From Deltaproteobacteria bacterium (GTDB lineage Bacteria; Myxococcota_A; UBA9160; SZUA-336): a stretch of DNA of 37,573 bases. This document shows positions 24,802 through 31,528 of this stretch, in pieces. The position numbers and the translations under genes were made by a program. The stretch is from contig JAFDDB010000017.1 of assembly GCA_019311115.1 (NCBI GenBank), positions 1 through 37,573 on the forward strand, given 5' to 3'. Position 1 is the first letter of the stretch. Each line of letters starts with the position of its first letter. The notes under the pieces were generated by a model. The model saw only the letters and a program-made list of their open reading frames with translations, was not told the DNA's origin and made no database searches.

Positions 24802-24829
24802 AGGATACCTCTGGAATCGAAACAGTCAA
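24802..24829 (-). promoter_or_regulatory. Promoter of the second tetR gene
   Basis: On the minus strand TTGACT (24824-24829), a 16-nt spacer and TATCCT (24802-24807) form a good vegetative promoter. It ends seven bases before the ATG at 24794. Its spacer is the left half of the operator palindrome. Confidence 0.6.
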
Positions 24830-24846
24830 ATCAATTCGTTTCGATT
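24815..24846. promoter_or_regulatory. TetR operator palindrome in the divergent promoter
   Basis: AATCGAAAC (24815-24823) and its exact inverse GTTTCGATT (24838-24846) flank 14 bp. This AT-rich patch stands out in the GC-rich surroundings. It covers the tetR promoter, and the right half ends two bases before TACAGT (24849-24854), a possible -10 for the monooxygenase gene. One bound repressor could therefore shut both directions. Confidence 0.75.
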
Positions 24847-24897
24847 GTTACAGTCACGGATCACCGCGGGAACCGCGGATCACTGGAGGAGCCGAAG

Positions 24898-26085
24898 ATG
24901 CCCGAGGTCAGCCGTCCCGAGCTCGTCGAGCGCGCGCGCAAGCTGGCGCCGCAGATTGCAGAGCGCGCCCTCGAGTGCGAGCGCCTGCGCCGCCTGCCGG
25001 ACGAGACGATCGCCGACTTCCGAAGCGCCGGGCTACTGCGCGCCTTCGTGCCGCCGGAGTACGGCGGCTTCGGGCTCGAGGTCGCGACCGTGATCGACAC
25101 CGCGCGCGAGATCGGCCGGGCCTGCGGTAACAGCGCCTGGTGCCTGGCGATCTGCACGCTCCACAATCACATCGTGTCGGGCTTCCCGGACGCGGCCATC
25201 GAGCACGTCTTCGGCAGCGGCCCCGGACCCGACTCGGTGGTCTGCGGCGTGTTCATGCCCGGCGGGCGCGGCGTGCGCTGCGACGGCGGCTACCGCCTGA
25301 GCGGAGCCTGGGACTTCGCGAGCACCTGCGACCACGCGGACTTCACCGTGCTCTCCGCCTTCCTCTGCGACGCGCCGGACGCGGACCCCAAGGGCATGGG
25401 CAGCCTGCTGCTTCCCCGCGCCGACTTCGAGATCGAAGACAACTGGCACGTGTCGGGGCTGTGCGGCACCGGCAGCAAGCGGATCCTCGTCGACGACGTG
25501 TTCGTGCGGGAGGACCACGTCCTGCACACCGAGATCGGCTTCGCCGTGGTCGGCGACCGCGAGACGACGGCACGCGGGCGTCTGTCCGCCGGACTCCCCG
25601 GCAGCTCGATCGCGACGCTCGGCCTGACCGGCGTCTCGATCGGCATCGCGCTCGGCGCGCTCGAGCACTTCCGCGAGCGGCTCGTCGGCAAGGTGCGCGT
25701 GGCGACGCCGAAGGCCGTCCACGAACAGGTCGGCGCGCAGCTCCGGTACGCCGAGTCGGCTGCCGAGGTGGACGCGGCGGAACTCGTCGTGCAGCGCGAC
25801 CTGGCCGAGATGACCGCGGACGCACAGGCGGGACGGAAGGCCACGATCGAGCAGCGCGCCCGCTACCGGCGCGACGCCGCCTGGATCGTCCAGACCTGCA
25901 CGCGCGCGGTGGCGCGGATCCAGCCGGCCGCCGGCGGCCACGCGATCTTCCTCGACAACCCGATCCAGCGCGCGCTCCGCGACTCGCAGGCGATGGCCGC
26001 ACATGTCGTCGCGGACTGGGAGGGCGCCGGCGAGGCCTTCGCCCGCGCGCAGATCGGACTCCCCAAGACCGACCCGCTGGTCTGA
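24898..26085 (+). CDS. Acyl-CoA-dehydrogenase-fold flavin monooxygenase (HsaA/DszC-like group D)
   Basis: 395 residues from ATG 24898, with ribosome site GGAGGAGC. It has the ACAD fold: N-terminal helices ending D-F-R-S-A-G-L-L-R-A-F-V-P-P-E-Y-G-G-F-G-L (40-60), then I-G-R-A-C-G-N-S-A-W-C-L-A-I as in HsaA/HpaH-like hydroxylases, the beta-domain S-G-A-W-D-F-A-S-T-C, and the C-terminal helical bundle. These enzymes take reduced flavin from a separate reductase and hydroxylate phenols, sterol-derived rings or related substrates. The following VOC gene may be the ring-cleavage or resistance partner. The substrate is not readable from sequence. Confidence 0.87.
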   Translation: MPEVSRPELVERARKLAPQIAERALECERLRRLPDETIADFRSAGLLRAFVPPEYGGFGLEVATVIDTAREIGRACGNSAWCLAICTLHNHIVSGFPDAAIEHVFGSGPGPDSVVCGVFMPGGRGVRCDGGYRLSGAWDFASTCDHADFTVLSAFLCDAPDADPKGMGSLLLPRADFEIEDNWHVSGLCGTGSKRILVDDVFVREDHVLHTEIGFAVVGDRETTARGRLSAGLPGSSIATLGLTGVSIGIALGALEHFRERLVGKVRVATPKAVHEQVGAQLRYAESAAEVDAAELVVQRDLAEMTADAQAGRKATIEQRARYRRDAAWIVQTCTRAVARIQPAAGGHAIFLDNPIQRALRDSQAMAAHVVADWEGAGEAFARAQIGLPKTDPLV

Positions 26086-26107
26086 ACCCACCCGAAGGAG
26101 AAGACGG

Positions 26108-26623
26108 ATGGCATCCCCCTACAAGCTCGCACACGTCGCACTCTCCACGACCGACGTGCCGAAGATGCGCGACTGGTACGTGAACGTCCTCGAGGCCGAG
26201 GTCGTGCACGAGAACGACTTCGCCTGCTTCCTGACCTACGACGACGAGCACCACCGCGTGGTGTTCGTGAAGATGCCGGGAGCCGACGAGTCGGACGCAG
26301 AGAGCTCGCGCCTGCTGCACTTCGCGTTCACGTACGACACGCTCGACAAGCTGCTCGAGACCTACACGCGGCTCCGCGACCAGGGCATCAAGCCGTCGAC
26401 GACGCTCCACCACGGTCCCACGTTGTCGATGTACTACCGGGACCCGCAGGACAACACGATCGAGCTCCAGATCGACGTGATGTCGATGAAGCAGGCGCGC
26501 GAGTTCTGCGAGAGCGAGGTCTTCGCGAAGAACCCGATCGGAATCACCTACGACCCCGAAGACCTGGTGAACCGCTGGCGCGATGGAGCGAGCTACGAGG
26601 AGCTCACGCGGTACCCCGCCTGA
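26108..26623 (+). CDS. VOC protein, extradiol-dioxygenase-like
   Basis: 171 residues, 22 bp after the monooxygenase and with its own AAGGAGAAGACGG site. The metal-binding triad is H9 (L-A-H-V-A-L), H71 (L-L-H-F-A-F) and E119 (D-N-T-I-E-L-Q). This is the two-His-one-Glu facial triad of extradiol dioxygenases and other VOC enzymes. Only one pair of beta-alpha-beta-beta-beta units is present, shorter than classical catechol dioxygenases (about 290). A C-terminal helical tail (F-C-E-S-E-V-F-A-K-N-P-I-G) is shared with proteins often annotated as biphenyl-2,3-diol-dioxygenase-like. I infer ring or peroxide chemistry downstream of the monooxygenase. Confidence 0.85.
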   Translation: MASPYKLAHVALSTTDVPKMRDWYVNVLEAEVVHENDFACFLTYDDEHHRVVFVKMPGADESDAESSRLLHFAFTYDTLDKLLETYTRLRDQGIKPSTTLHHGPTLSMYYRDPQDNTIELQIDVMSMKQAREFCESEVFAKNPIGITYDPEDLVNRWRDGASYEELTRYPA

Positions 26624-28000
26624 TCAGCTCGCCGCGGCCGGCCCCTCCCGGCCCGCCGGCCCCGCGCGCCGGAAGGGACTCGCGCCGATGCCGGGCCAGA
26701 TGCGCGCCATGCCGAAGCCGGCGCGTACGGTGATCCACGCTCCCGTCACCAGCCAGACGCCGAAGAGCGCCCCGGGCACCGCGGGATCGACCAGGTAGAG
26801 ACCGGCCAGGCCCGTGGCCGTCGCCACGATCATCGCGTTTCGCAGGTAGGCGTAGTCGGCCGAGCCCCAGTGGAGGCCGTCGGTCACGAACGACAGCGCG
26901 TTCAGCGGCTGTGCCAGAAGCAGCGCGAGCCACGCCAGGTGGAACTCCGCGCGGGCCTCGGCCGGGACGAACGCCAGGGCCACGGCATCCTCGCCCGCCC
27001 ACATCAGCCCGCCGATGACGACCCCCGTGACCGCTCCCCAGCCGCAGGCGACGCCCGCCACGCGGCGCGCCTGTGCCGGCTCGTCCGCGCCCAGGAAGTA
27101 GCCGACCAGGGTCTGGCCGGCGGCGGCGTAGGCGTCGAGCACGAACGCGGAGAGCGTCCAGAGCTGGCGGACCGCGTGGTGCGCGGCGATCGCCGACACG
27201 CCGATCGCCGCCGCCTTGCGCGTCGCCAGCAGCTGGAACAGGAGCAGGAGCGCCGTGCGCGCCACCAGGTCGCGCCCCACCACGAGCAGCTGCGGCGCAC
27301 GCCGCCAGGGAATCCGGTGAGCGACCCCGAACCGCGAGCGGACCGCCCACACGACCGCGCCCGCCGCGAGCCAGTGCGCGGCCGTGCTCGCGATGGCCGC
27401 ACCGGCGACGCCGAGAGCGGGCACCGGACCCGCTCCGAAGATCAGCAGCGGGTCGAGCACCGCGTTCAGCGCGCTCGAACCCAGGGCGATCCAGAAGGGC
27501 GTTCGCATGTCCTGGACGCCGCGCAGCGCACCGAAGCCCGCCAGCGTCACCAGCAGCGGGGCCGCGCCGAGCAGCCGGATCTGCAGGTAGACGACCGCTT
27601 CGGCCAGCAGGCCGCCTTCGGCCCCCATCCAGTGCAGGGCCGCGGGCGCGGCCGGCCAGAAGCCGATCGCCAGCGCGAGCCCGAGCCCCGCGCCCACGGT
27701 CATCGCGAGCAGCGCGGCTTCGGACGCACCGGCCGCGTCGCCCGCACCGTCGCAGCGCGCGACCTCGGTCTGCGCTCCGATCCCGACGAAATTGAAGACC
27801 CAGATGACGCTCGAGAGCACCGCCGTCGAGATGCCCAGCGCTGCCAGCTCGAGCGCGCCCAGACGCGCCACGAAGAAGGTGTCGACGATGCCGGTGAGCG
27901 GCTCCAGCAGCAGCGAGAGCAGGACCGGAAACGTGAGCACGGCCAGCGTCCGGTGCGGATTCGACACGAAGGCGTGCCGCCCCGGGGACGATCGGCTCAA
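26624..28000 (-). CDS. MATE family exporter (DinF-like)
   Basis: 458 residues with about twelve hydrophobic helices and no long tail. The first half has L-T-G-I-V-D-T-F-F-V-A-R-L-G-A-L-E-L-A-A-L-G, and F-G-A-L-R-G-V-Q-D-M-R-T-P precedes the N-A-V-L-D-P-L-L-I-F-G motif that marks DinF-type MATE proteins. Its start is 19 bp after the ATP-grasp stop on the same strand, so it is probably co-transcribed and may export the ligase product. The stop abuts the VOC gene stop with no gap. It is less like the MATE at 10546 than either is to its own subfamily, judging from the motifs. Confidence 0.9.
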   Translation of the reverse strand: MSRSSPGRHAFVSNPHRTLAVLTFPVLLSLLLEPLTGIVDTFFVARLGALELAALGISTAVLSSVIWVFNFVGIGAQTEVARCDGAGDAAGASEAALLAMTVGAGLGLALAIGFWPAAPAALHWMGAEGGLLAEAVVYLQIRLLGAAPLLVTLAGFGALRGVQDMRTPFWIALGSSALNAVLDPLLIFGAGPVPALGVAGAAIASTAAHWLAAGAVVWAVRSRFGVAHRIPWRRAPQLLVVGRDLVARTALLLLFQLLATRKAAAIGVSAIAAHHAVRQLWTLSAFVLDAYAAAGQTLVGYFLGADEPAQARRVAGVACGWGAVTGVVIGGLMWAGEDAVALAFVPAEARAEFHLAWLALLLAQPLNALSFVTDGLHWGSADYAYLRNAMIVATATGLAGLYLVDPAVPGALFGVWLVTGAWITVRAGFGMARIWPGIGASPFRRAGPAGREGPAAAS

Positions 28001-28019
28001 CAGCAGTCCTGCACGCGCG

Positions 28020-29420
28020 TCATCTCACCGGCTCGGCCGGGACCAGGGGCCCGAGGTCCACGCCGAGCTCGACTTCGGCAAAGCCGAACGCGCGCGCGAC
28101 GCGCGGTGCGATCGACGGGCCGGCGACCGTCCGCTCCGGAACCGGGCGCACCATGGCGTACCCGCAGCGCAGCGACGGCCCGGGGCCAAGCGAGACCCAC
28201 ACGTCGGGCGGCTCGGCGTCGCGCGCCGCCCGGAAGCCGCCGCACCGCGCCACGAGGGCGCGCACCTCCGTCGACACCTGCGGCTTCTGCACGACGATCC
28301 CCGAGCCCCCACCCCGCACCGCGTCCGCCGCTTCGAGCAGCTCGCGCTCGAGCTCCGGCAGCCGGTAGTCGAGCGACTCGCCGGCCTGCGCAGCGAGTGC
28401 CAGCGCGTGCAACGGGAGCCCGCTGCCACCTTCCAGCAGGCGGAACGCCGCCCCGATGCGCGGGTTGATCTCGGTCGGAACGAAGCCCTCTTCCGCGAGC
28501 ACACCGTCGAGCGTGAACACGCCGCGGTAGTCGAGCCGCTCGAGAAGCGCGTGCCCGATGCAGCGGGCGACCGCCCGGATGCTCTCGCGGTCGCGCGAGT
28601 TCGGATCCCAGAAGCTGGCGGTTCCCGCGTAGACGAACTCCCCGCCCCGGGGCCGACGGAAGGTGAGCGTCTCGATCGGGCGGAAGACCGCCACCCCCTG
28701 CCCCGTGACCAGGCCGTGCACCGAGCAGGGAATGCCCTCGAGAAAGGGCTGCACTCGTACGCGGCTGCAGTGCTCGGCGAAGAACGACTCGGCCTCGCAC
28801 GCGGAGTCCTCGGACCGCACCCAGCGCACGTGGCTGGCGCCGCCGTTGATACCCTCCCGCGTGTCGCCGGACCAGACGGTTCCCGCTCCACGGTCGATGC
28901 GCGCCGCCGCCCCGCGAAGCGCGGCCGCCTCGGCCGCCACCACGGCGAGCGGACCGCGCCGCACGCCGATCGCGTCCAGGAAGGCCGGCAGCCTCGTCTT
29001 GTCCTCGAGTGCCGCCCACTCCGGCGCGCGGCGCGCGTAGCGTGGGCGCCCGAAGACATCCGGCACGTCCGACAGCACGATCGTACCGAGCGCCTGCGCG
29101 CGGCGGTCCGGGTCCCAGCGGTCGAGTGCCTTGCGCGCGCGCTCGGGAAGACGCCGCAGCGCCCGCTCGTACGCGCGCATCGACGAGAGCATGTCCGGGG
29201 CGTCGACCTCGAGCGAGAGCCAGTCGGCCTCGCAGGGCTCGGGCAAGGTGCCGGTGCCGATGGATCCGGCCAGCAGGAACGGGCGCTGGGCGCCGCAGGC
29301 CAGCAGCTCGCGGGCCAGCCCCGCCTGCGCGACGACGGGGCCGCTGCCGATCACCAGGAAACGCCGGCCCGCAAACACGGGCCGCAGCAGCTCGCGGTAG
29401 TACTCGGGATCGAGACTCAT
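28020..29420 (-). CDS. Uncharacterised ATP-grasp ligase
   Basis: 466 residues from ATG 29420, which has a GGAGAAAA ribosome site; a longer frame would run back through the terminator. The N-terminal third has a Rossmann-like nucleotide loop R-R-F-L-V-I-G-S-G-P (19-28) of a pre-ATP-grasp domain. The ATP-grasp part includes F-L-E-G-I-P-C-S-V-H-G, R-G-V-F-T-L-D-G-V-L and G-F-V-P-T-E-I-N-P-R-I-G-A, where the E-I-N-P-R segment carries the metal-binding Glu and Asn. Such enzymes activate a carboxylate as acyl phosphate and join it to an amine or thiol. Similar proteins in actinobacteria lack assigned substrates. It follows an attenuator with a 31-codon ORF and precedes a MATE exporter. Confidence 0.8.
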   Translation of the reverse strand: MSLDPEYYRELLRPVFAGRRFLVIGSGPVVAQAGLARELLACGAQRPFLLAGSIGTGTLPEPCEADWLSLEVDAPDMLSSMRAYERALRRLPERARKALDRWDPDRRAQALGTIVLSDVPDVFGRPRYARRAPEWAALEDKTRLPAFLDAIGVRRGPLAVVAAEAAALRGAAARIDRGAGTVWSGDTREGINGGASHVRWVRSEDSACEAESFFAEHCSRVRVQPFLEGIPCSVHGLVTGQGVAVFRPIETLTFRRPRGGEFVYAGTASFWDPNSRDRESIRAVARCIGHALLERLDYRGVFTLDGVLAEEGFVPTEINPRIGAAFRLLEGGSGLPLHALALAAQAGESLDYRLPELERELLEAADAVRGGGSGIVVQKPQVSTEVRALVARCGGFRAARDAEPPDVWVSLGPGPSLRCGYAMVRPVPERTVAGPSIAPRVARAFGFAEVELGVDLGPLVPAEPVR

Positions 29421-29490
29421 CGGTTTTCTCCATCGAGTCCCGGGCCCCATCCCCGCCGTGTTGGCCGTTGACCGTTGACCGGCGGGCAAC

Positions 29491-29522
29491 AAAAAACCCC
29501 TCCGGCCTTACGGCGGGAGAGG
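29491..29522 (-). terminator. Intrinsic terminator ahead of the ATP-grasp gene (attenuator arm)
   Basis: On the minus strand an 11-bp stem with one C-C mismatch and a four-base GTAA loop (29497-29522) is followed directly by six T residues (29491-29496). It lies 71-102 bp before the ATP-grasp start and 25 bp after the stop of the 31-codon ORF. This is the strongest intrinsic terminator in the window. The stem is rich in G-C pairs. Confidence 0.85.
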
Positions 29523-29571
29523 TCCGGGTTCGTTTTGTGCCAGGTTGCTAAGCCGGCCGGACCTCTCCGCC
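29512..29571 (-). promoter_or_regulatory. Antiterminator pairing competing with the terminator
   Basis: On the minus strand GGCGGAGAGGTCCGG (29571-29557, codons 25-29 of the small ORF) is complementary to CCGGACCTCTCCCGCC (29527-29512) with one bulged C. The second arm is also the 5' arm of the terminator, so the two structures cannot coexist. CCGGAC in codons 5-7 of the ORF could pair with GTCCGG of the first arm, completing a 1:2 / 2:3 / 3:4 attenuator set. Confidence 0.7.
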
Positions 29572-29643
29572 GTCGGTCATGACGACCGTAATGACGGGCT
29601 TGAGGCCCATGTAGAGGACGCGCTGTCCGGGTTGCCGACTCAT
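29548..29643 (-). CDS. Candidate 31-residue leader peptide (short ORF)
   Basis: ATG 29643 to TAG 29548-29550 encodes 31 residues, starting M-S-R-Q-P-G-Q-R and ending D-G-G-E-V-R-P-A. A run of Val-Ile-Thr-Val-Val lies at 17-21, with Met at 12 and 22. Codons 25-29 form one arm of the antiterminator. A ribosome finishing at the stop would cover that arm and favour termination, while one halted around codons 11-22 would leave it free. The ATG lies nine bases after a TACGCT -10 and has no ribosome site, so it is probably leaderless. It could instead be a substrate peptide of the ATP-grasp enzyme. I recognise no homologue. Confidence 0.55.
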   Translation of the reverse strand: MSRQPGQRVLYMGLKPVITVVMTDGGEVRPA

Positions 29644-29652
29644 TGCGGAGGC

Positions 29653-29681
29653 AGCGTACGGCGGGCCGCGGCCCGCGTCAA
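29653..29681 (-). promoter_or_regulatory. Promoter of the attenuated leader
   Basis: On the minus strand TTGACG (29676-29681) is separated by exactly 17 nt from TACGCT (29653-29658), and ATG 29643 follows nine bases later. The -35 overlaps the stop codon of the upstream exported-protein gene. Confidence 0.5.
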
Positions 29682-30220
29682 CGGGAATCGGCCGTGCCGC
29701 CGTTCACCTGCCGCACGACCGGCGACTTCGGCGAACGCGGCGCCGGCGCGGCCGGTCCGGCGAGCGCACGGAAGGTCGGGGTCAGCTCCAGGATCAAGTG
29801 GCCGCCCTCGTGCTTCTCACCGCCCACGATCACGGGGCGTCCGCTCACCATCTGCAGCCGGGTATTCATGACCCCCGACATCTCGAAGTACACGTGGAGC
29901 CGCGAGCCGACGATCGAGACGGGCAGCAGGCGCACGGCGCGTCCCGTCGGCAATTCGAACTGGGCGGGGTGGCCGGGCTCCAGCCGGAAGCTCTCGCTCT
30001 GCACGATCTGCAGCGAGCCGAACGACATGGGCAGCCGCTTCTGGATGTCGCGGCAGTCCGGGTCCACCACGCCCTTCTCCTTGCGGGCGTAGATCACGCG
30101 AAGCTCGAGGTCGATGGGCGTGGCGTCCTGCGCGGGCGCCGGACCGGCGGCGCCGAGTACGAGCGACAACGCGAACAGCCCGAGCCCGGGCAGCACGAGG
30201 TTCCGGGCGCGGAAGCTCAC
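29678..30220 (-). CDS. Exported protein of unknown function in the sigma-factor operon
   Basis: 180 residues from GTG 30220, one base after the anti-sigma stop. A Sec signal peptide (L-V-L-P-G-L-G-L-F-A-L-S-L-V-L-G ... A-P-A-Q) ends near residue 31. The mature part is beta-rich: I-D-L-E-L-R-V-I-Y-A-R, F-G-S-L-Q-I-V-Q-S-E-S-F-R-L, L-P-V-S-I-V-G-S-R-L-H-V-Y-F-E. It ends in a Pro/Ala/Arg-rich tail. No known catalytic motif is visible. Its place behind an ECF sigma and its membrane partner suggests a periplasmic component of the same stress-sensing unit. I do not recognise the family. Confidence 0.75.
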   Translation of the reverse strand: MSFRARNLVLPGLGLFALSLVLGAAGPAPAQDATPIDLELRVIYARKEKGVVDPDCRDIQKRLPMSFGSLQIVQSESFRLEPGHPAQFELPTGRAVRLLPVSIVGSRLHVYFEMSGVMNTRLQMVSGRPVIVGGEKHEGGHLILELTPTFRALAGPAAPAPRSPKSPVVRQVNGGTADSR

Positions 30221-30221
30221 T

Positions 30222-30797
30222 TCACCACGCCGAGAGGCTGAGCGGCGCCAGCGACTGGTCCTCGGGTGCGTCGAGGATCCAGATCACGGTCGACCCGTCC
30301 TCGCCCTGGAAGATCATCAGGGGCGCGTCCTGGGCCAGGTCGTAGATCGCCGACGGAGAGCCCATGCCGAACGACTGCGAGCCGAGGCCGGCCGTGGCCA
30401 CGCCCGCGCCGTCGGAGCCGCGGAGCGCGTCCGGACTGGCCAACGCCAGCGCCAGCACGGCGGCCGCCCCGGCCAGCGCCAGCGGCACCGGACCGAGCAG
30501 GTCGCGGACCTGACCGAGCCAGCGAGCCGCCGACCGCGCCGCCGAGGGGCGCTCGGCGATCTCGACGTCGATGCGCGCCATGGCGGGCCGCAGCGACTGG
30601 ATCAGCAGATCGACCCGCGGAGCGGGCGGACCTTCGCTCCAGACCTCGCGCACCGCACGGCCGACCGCCTCGCTCTGGCGCAGGTGGGCCTGGGCCTCGG
30701 CGTCGCCGGCCAGTTCGCGGGCCAGCACGGCGCGGCGACGGGGCGACAGCGCGCCGTCGCGGTAGGCGTCGATCTTCTGCTCGCGAGAGCGCCTCAT
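30222..30797 (-). CDS. Anti-sigma-factor-like single-pass membrane protein
   Basis: 191 residues. Its ATG overlaps the sigma-factor stop by four bases. The N-terminal cytosolic region starts K-I-D-A-Y-R-D-G-A-L-S-P-R-R-R-A-V-L, the look of an anti-sigma domain. The protein has no cysteine at all, so the usual zinc ligands (H-x3-C-x2-C) are absent. One membrane helix lies at about 103-121 (V-P-L-A-L-A-G-A-A-A-V-L-A-L-A-L). The periplasmic C terminus contains L-M-I-F-Q-G-E-D-G-S-T-V-I-W-I-L-D, a strand seen in other proteins of sigma operons. I infer it holds the sigma factor at the inner membrane until a signal arrives. Confidence 0.75.
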   Translation of the reverse strand: MRRSREQKIDAYRDGALSPRRRAVLARELAGDAEAQAHLRQSEAVGRAVREVWSEGPPAPRVDLLIQSLRPAMARIDVEIAERPSAARSAARWLGQVRDLLGPVPLALAGAAAVLALALASPDALRGSDGAGVATAGLGSQSFGMGSPSAIYDLAQDAPLMIFQGEDGSTVIWILDAPEDQSLAPLSLSAW

Positions 30798-31432
30798 GAA
30801 ACATCCCCCGGCTCGATTCCCCGCTCGCGCAGGAACGCGACCATCTTCTTGCGCGCGTAGTGGAGCCGGCTCATCACCGTGCCCTTCGAGATCTGCATGG
30901 TCTCGGCGATCTCCTCGTAGGATAGCCCGTCGATCTCGCGCAAGAGAAGCACCTCGCGTTGTCCGTCGGGCAGCCCCTGGATCCCTTCACCGACGAGCTT
31001 CCGGACCTCGGCTCGCATGGAGCCCAGCTCCGGGTCGGAGTCCGCCGGCTGCGGCGCCCGCGCGTCTACCTGCCGGGCGACGTTGTCGTCCCACTCGAGC
31101 GACACGCCGGCCTTGCTGCGCCGCCGCCGGTCGAGCGCCAGGTTCACCACGATCCGGTAGAGCCAGGTGTAGAAGGAGGAACGGGACTCGAAGTTGCGCA
31201 GCGCCCGGTAGGCCTTGATCAGCGCCTCCTGGAGCACATCTTCGGCCTCGGACTCGTCGCGGACCACCCGGTAGGCGGCCCGGAAGGCCCGGTCGGAGTA
31301 ACGGCGCACCAAGGCCTCGAAGGCCGCGTGGCTCCCGTCGCGGGCTTCCTGGACCAGCTCCCTGTCGGGGCGGTCCTGCTGTGCCGTCTCTCCGATATCA
31401 GGCATGAACGTGAGCGTCGCGACTGCTCGCAT
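30794..31432 (-). CDS. ECF (RpoE-like) RNA polymerase sigma factor
   Basis: 212 residues from ATG 31432, chosen because GGAGGAAAGGG precedes it; Met10 has no such site. Region 2 is clear (F-E-A-L-V-R-R-Y-S-D-R-A-F-R-A-A-Y, D-E-S-E-A-E-D-V-L-Q-E-A-L-I-K-A-Y). Region 4 has L-P-D-G-Q-R-E-V-L-L-L-R-E-I-D-G-L-S-Y-E-E-I-A-E and the helix-turn-helix I-S-K-G-T-V-M-S-R-L-H-Y-A-R-K-K. Regions 1 and 3 are missing, as in group IV sigmas. It is the first gene of an operon with an overlapping membrane anti-sigma and an exported protein, the standard layout of an envelope-stress switch. Confidence 0.93.
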   Translation of the reverse strand: MRAVATLTFMPDIGETAQQDRPDRELVQEARDGSHAAFEALVRRYSDRAFRAAYRVVRDESEAEDVLQEALIKAYRALRNFESRSSFYTWLYRIVVNLALDRRRRSKAGVSLEWDDNVARQVDARAPQPADSDPELGSMRAEVRKLVGEGIQGLPDGQREVLLLREIDGLSYEEIAETMQISKGTVMSRLHYARKKMVAFLRERGIEPGDVS

Positions 31433-31464
31433 GGCTTGCCCTTTCCTCCCGTCGACCTGCCCCG

Positions 31465-31492
31465 TTCGACAGCCGTATCAGCCCGGAAATTC
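31465..31492 (-). promoter_or_regulatory. Candidate self-recognised ECF promoter
   Basis: On the minus strand GAATTT (31487-31492) and TCGAA (31465-31469) are separated by 17 nt, close to the RpoE pattern GAACTT-N16/17-TCTGA. The -10 ends 33 bp before the sigma-factor ATG. GTCGAA occurs twice here, so the match may be chance. Confidence 0.35.
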
Positions 31493-31528
31493 GACTCTTT
31501 TCGGGCCCGCGACGGGTGGATTGGACTG

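Noticed and set aside
29421-29492. A longer start for the ATP-grasp protein
   Set aside because: Those 24 codons would cross into the T-run of the intrinsic terminator, and ATG 29420 has its own ribosome site.
29491-29522. Terminator on the plus strand
   Set aside because: On the plus strand the run is A6 before the stem, not T6 after it, and no plus-strand gene ends there.
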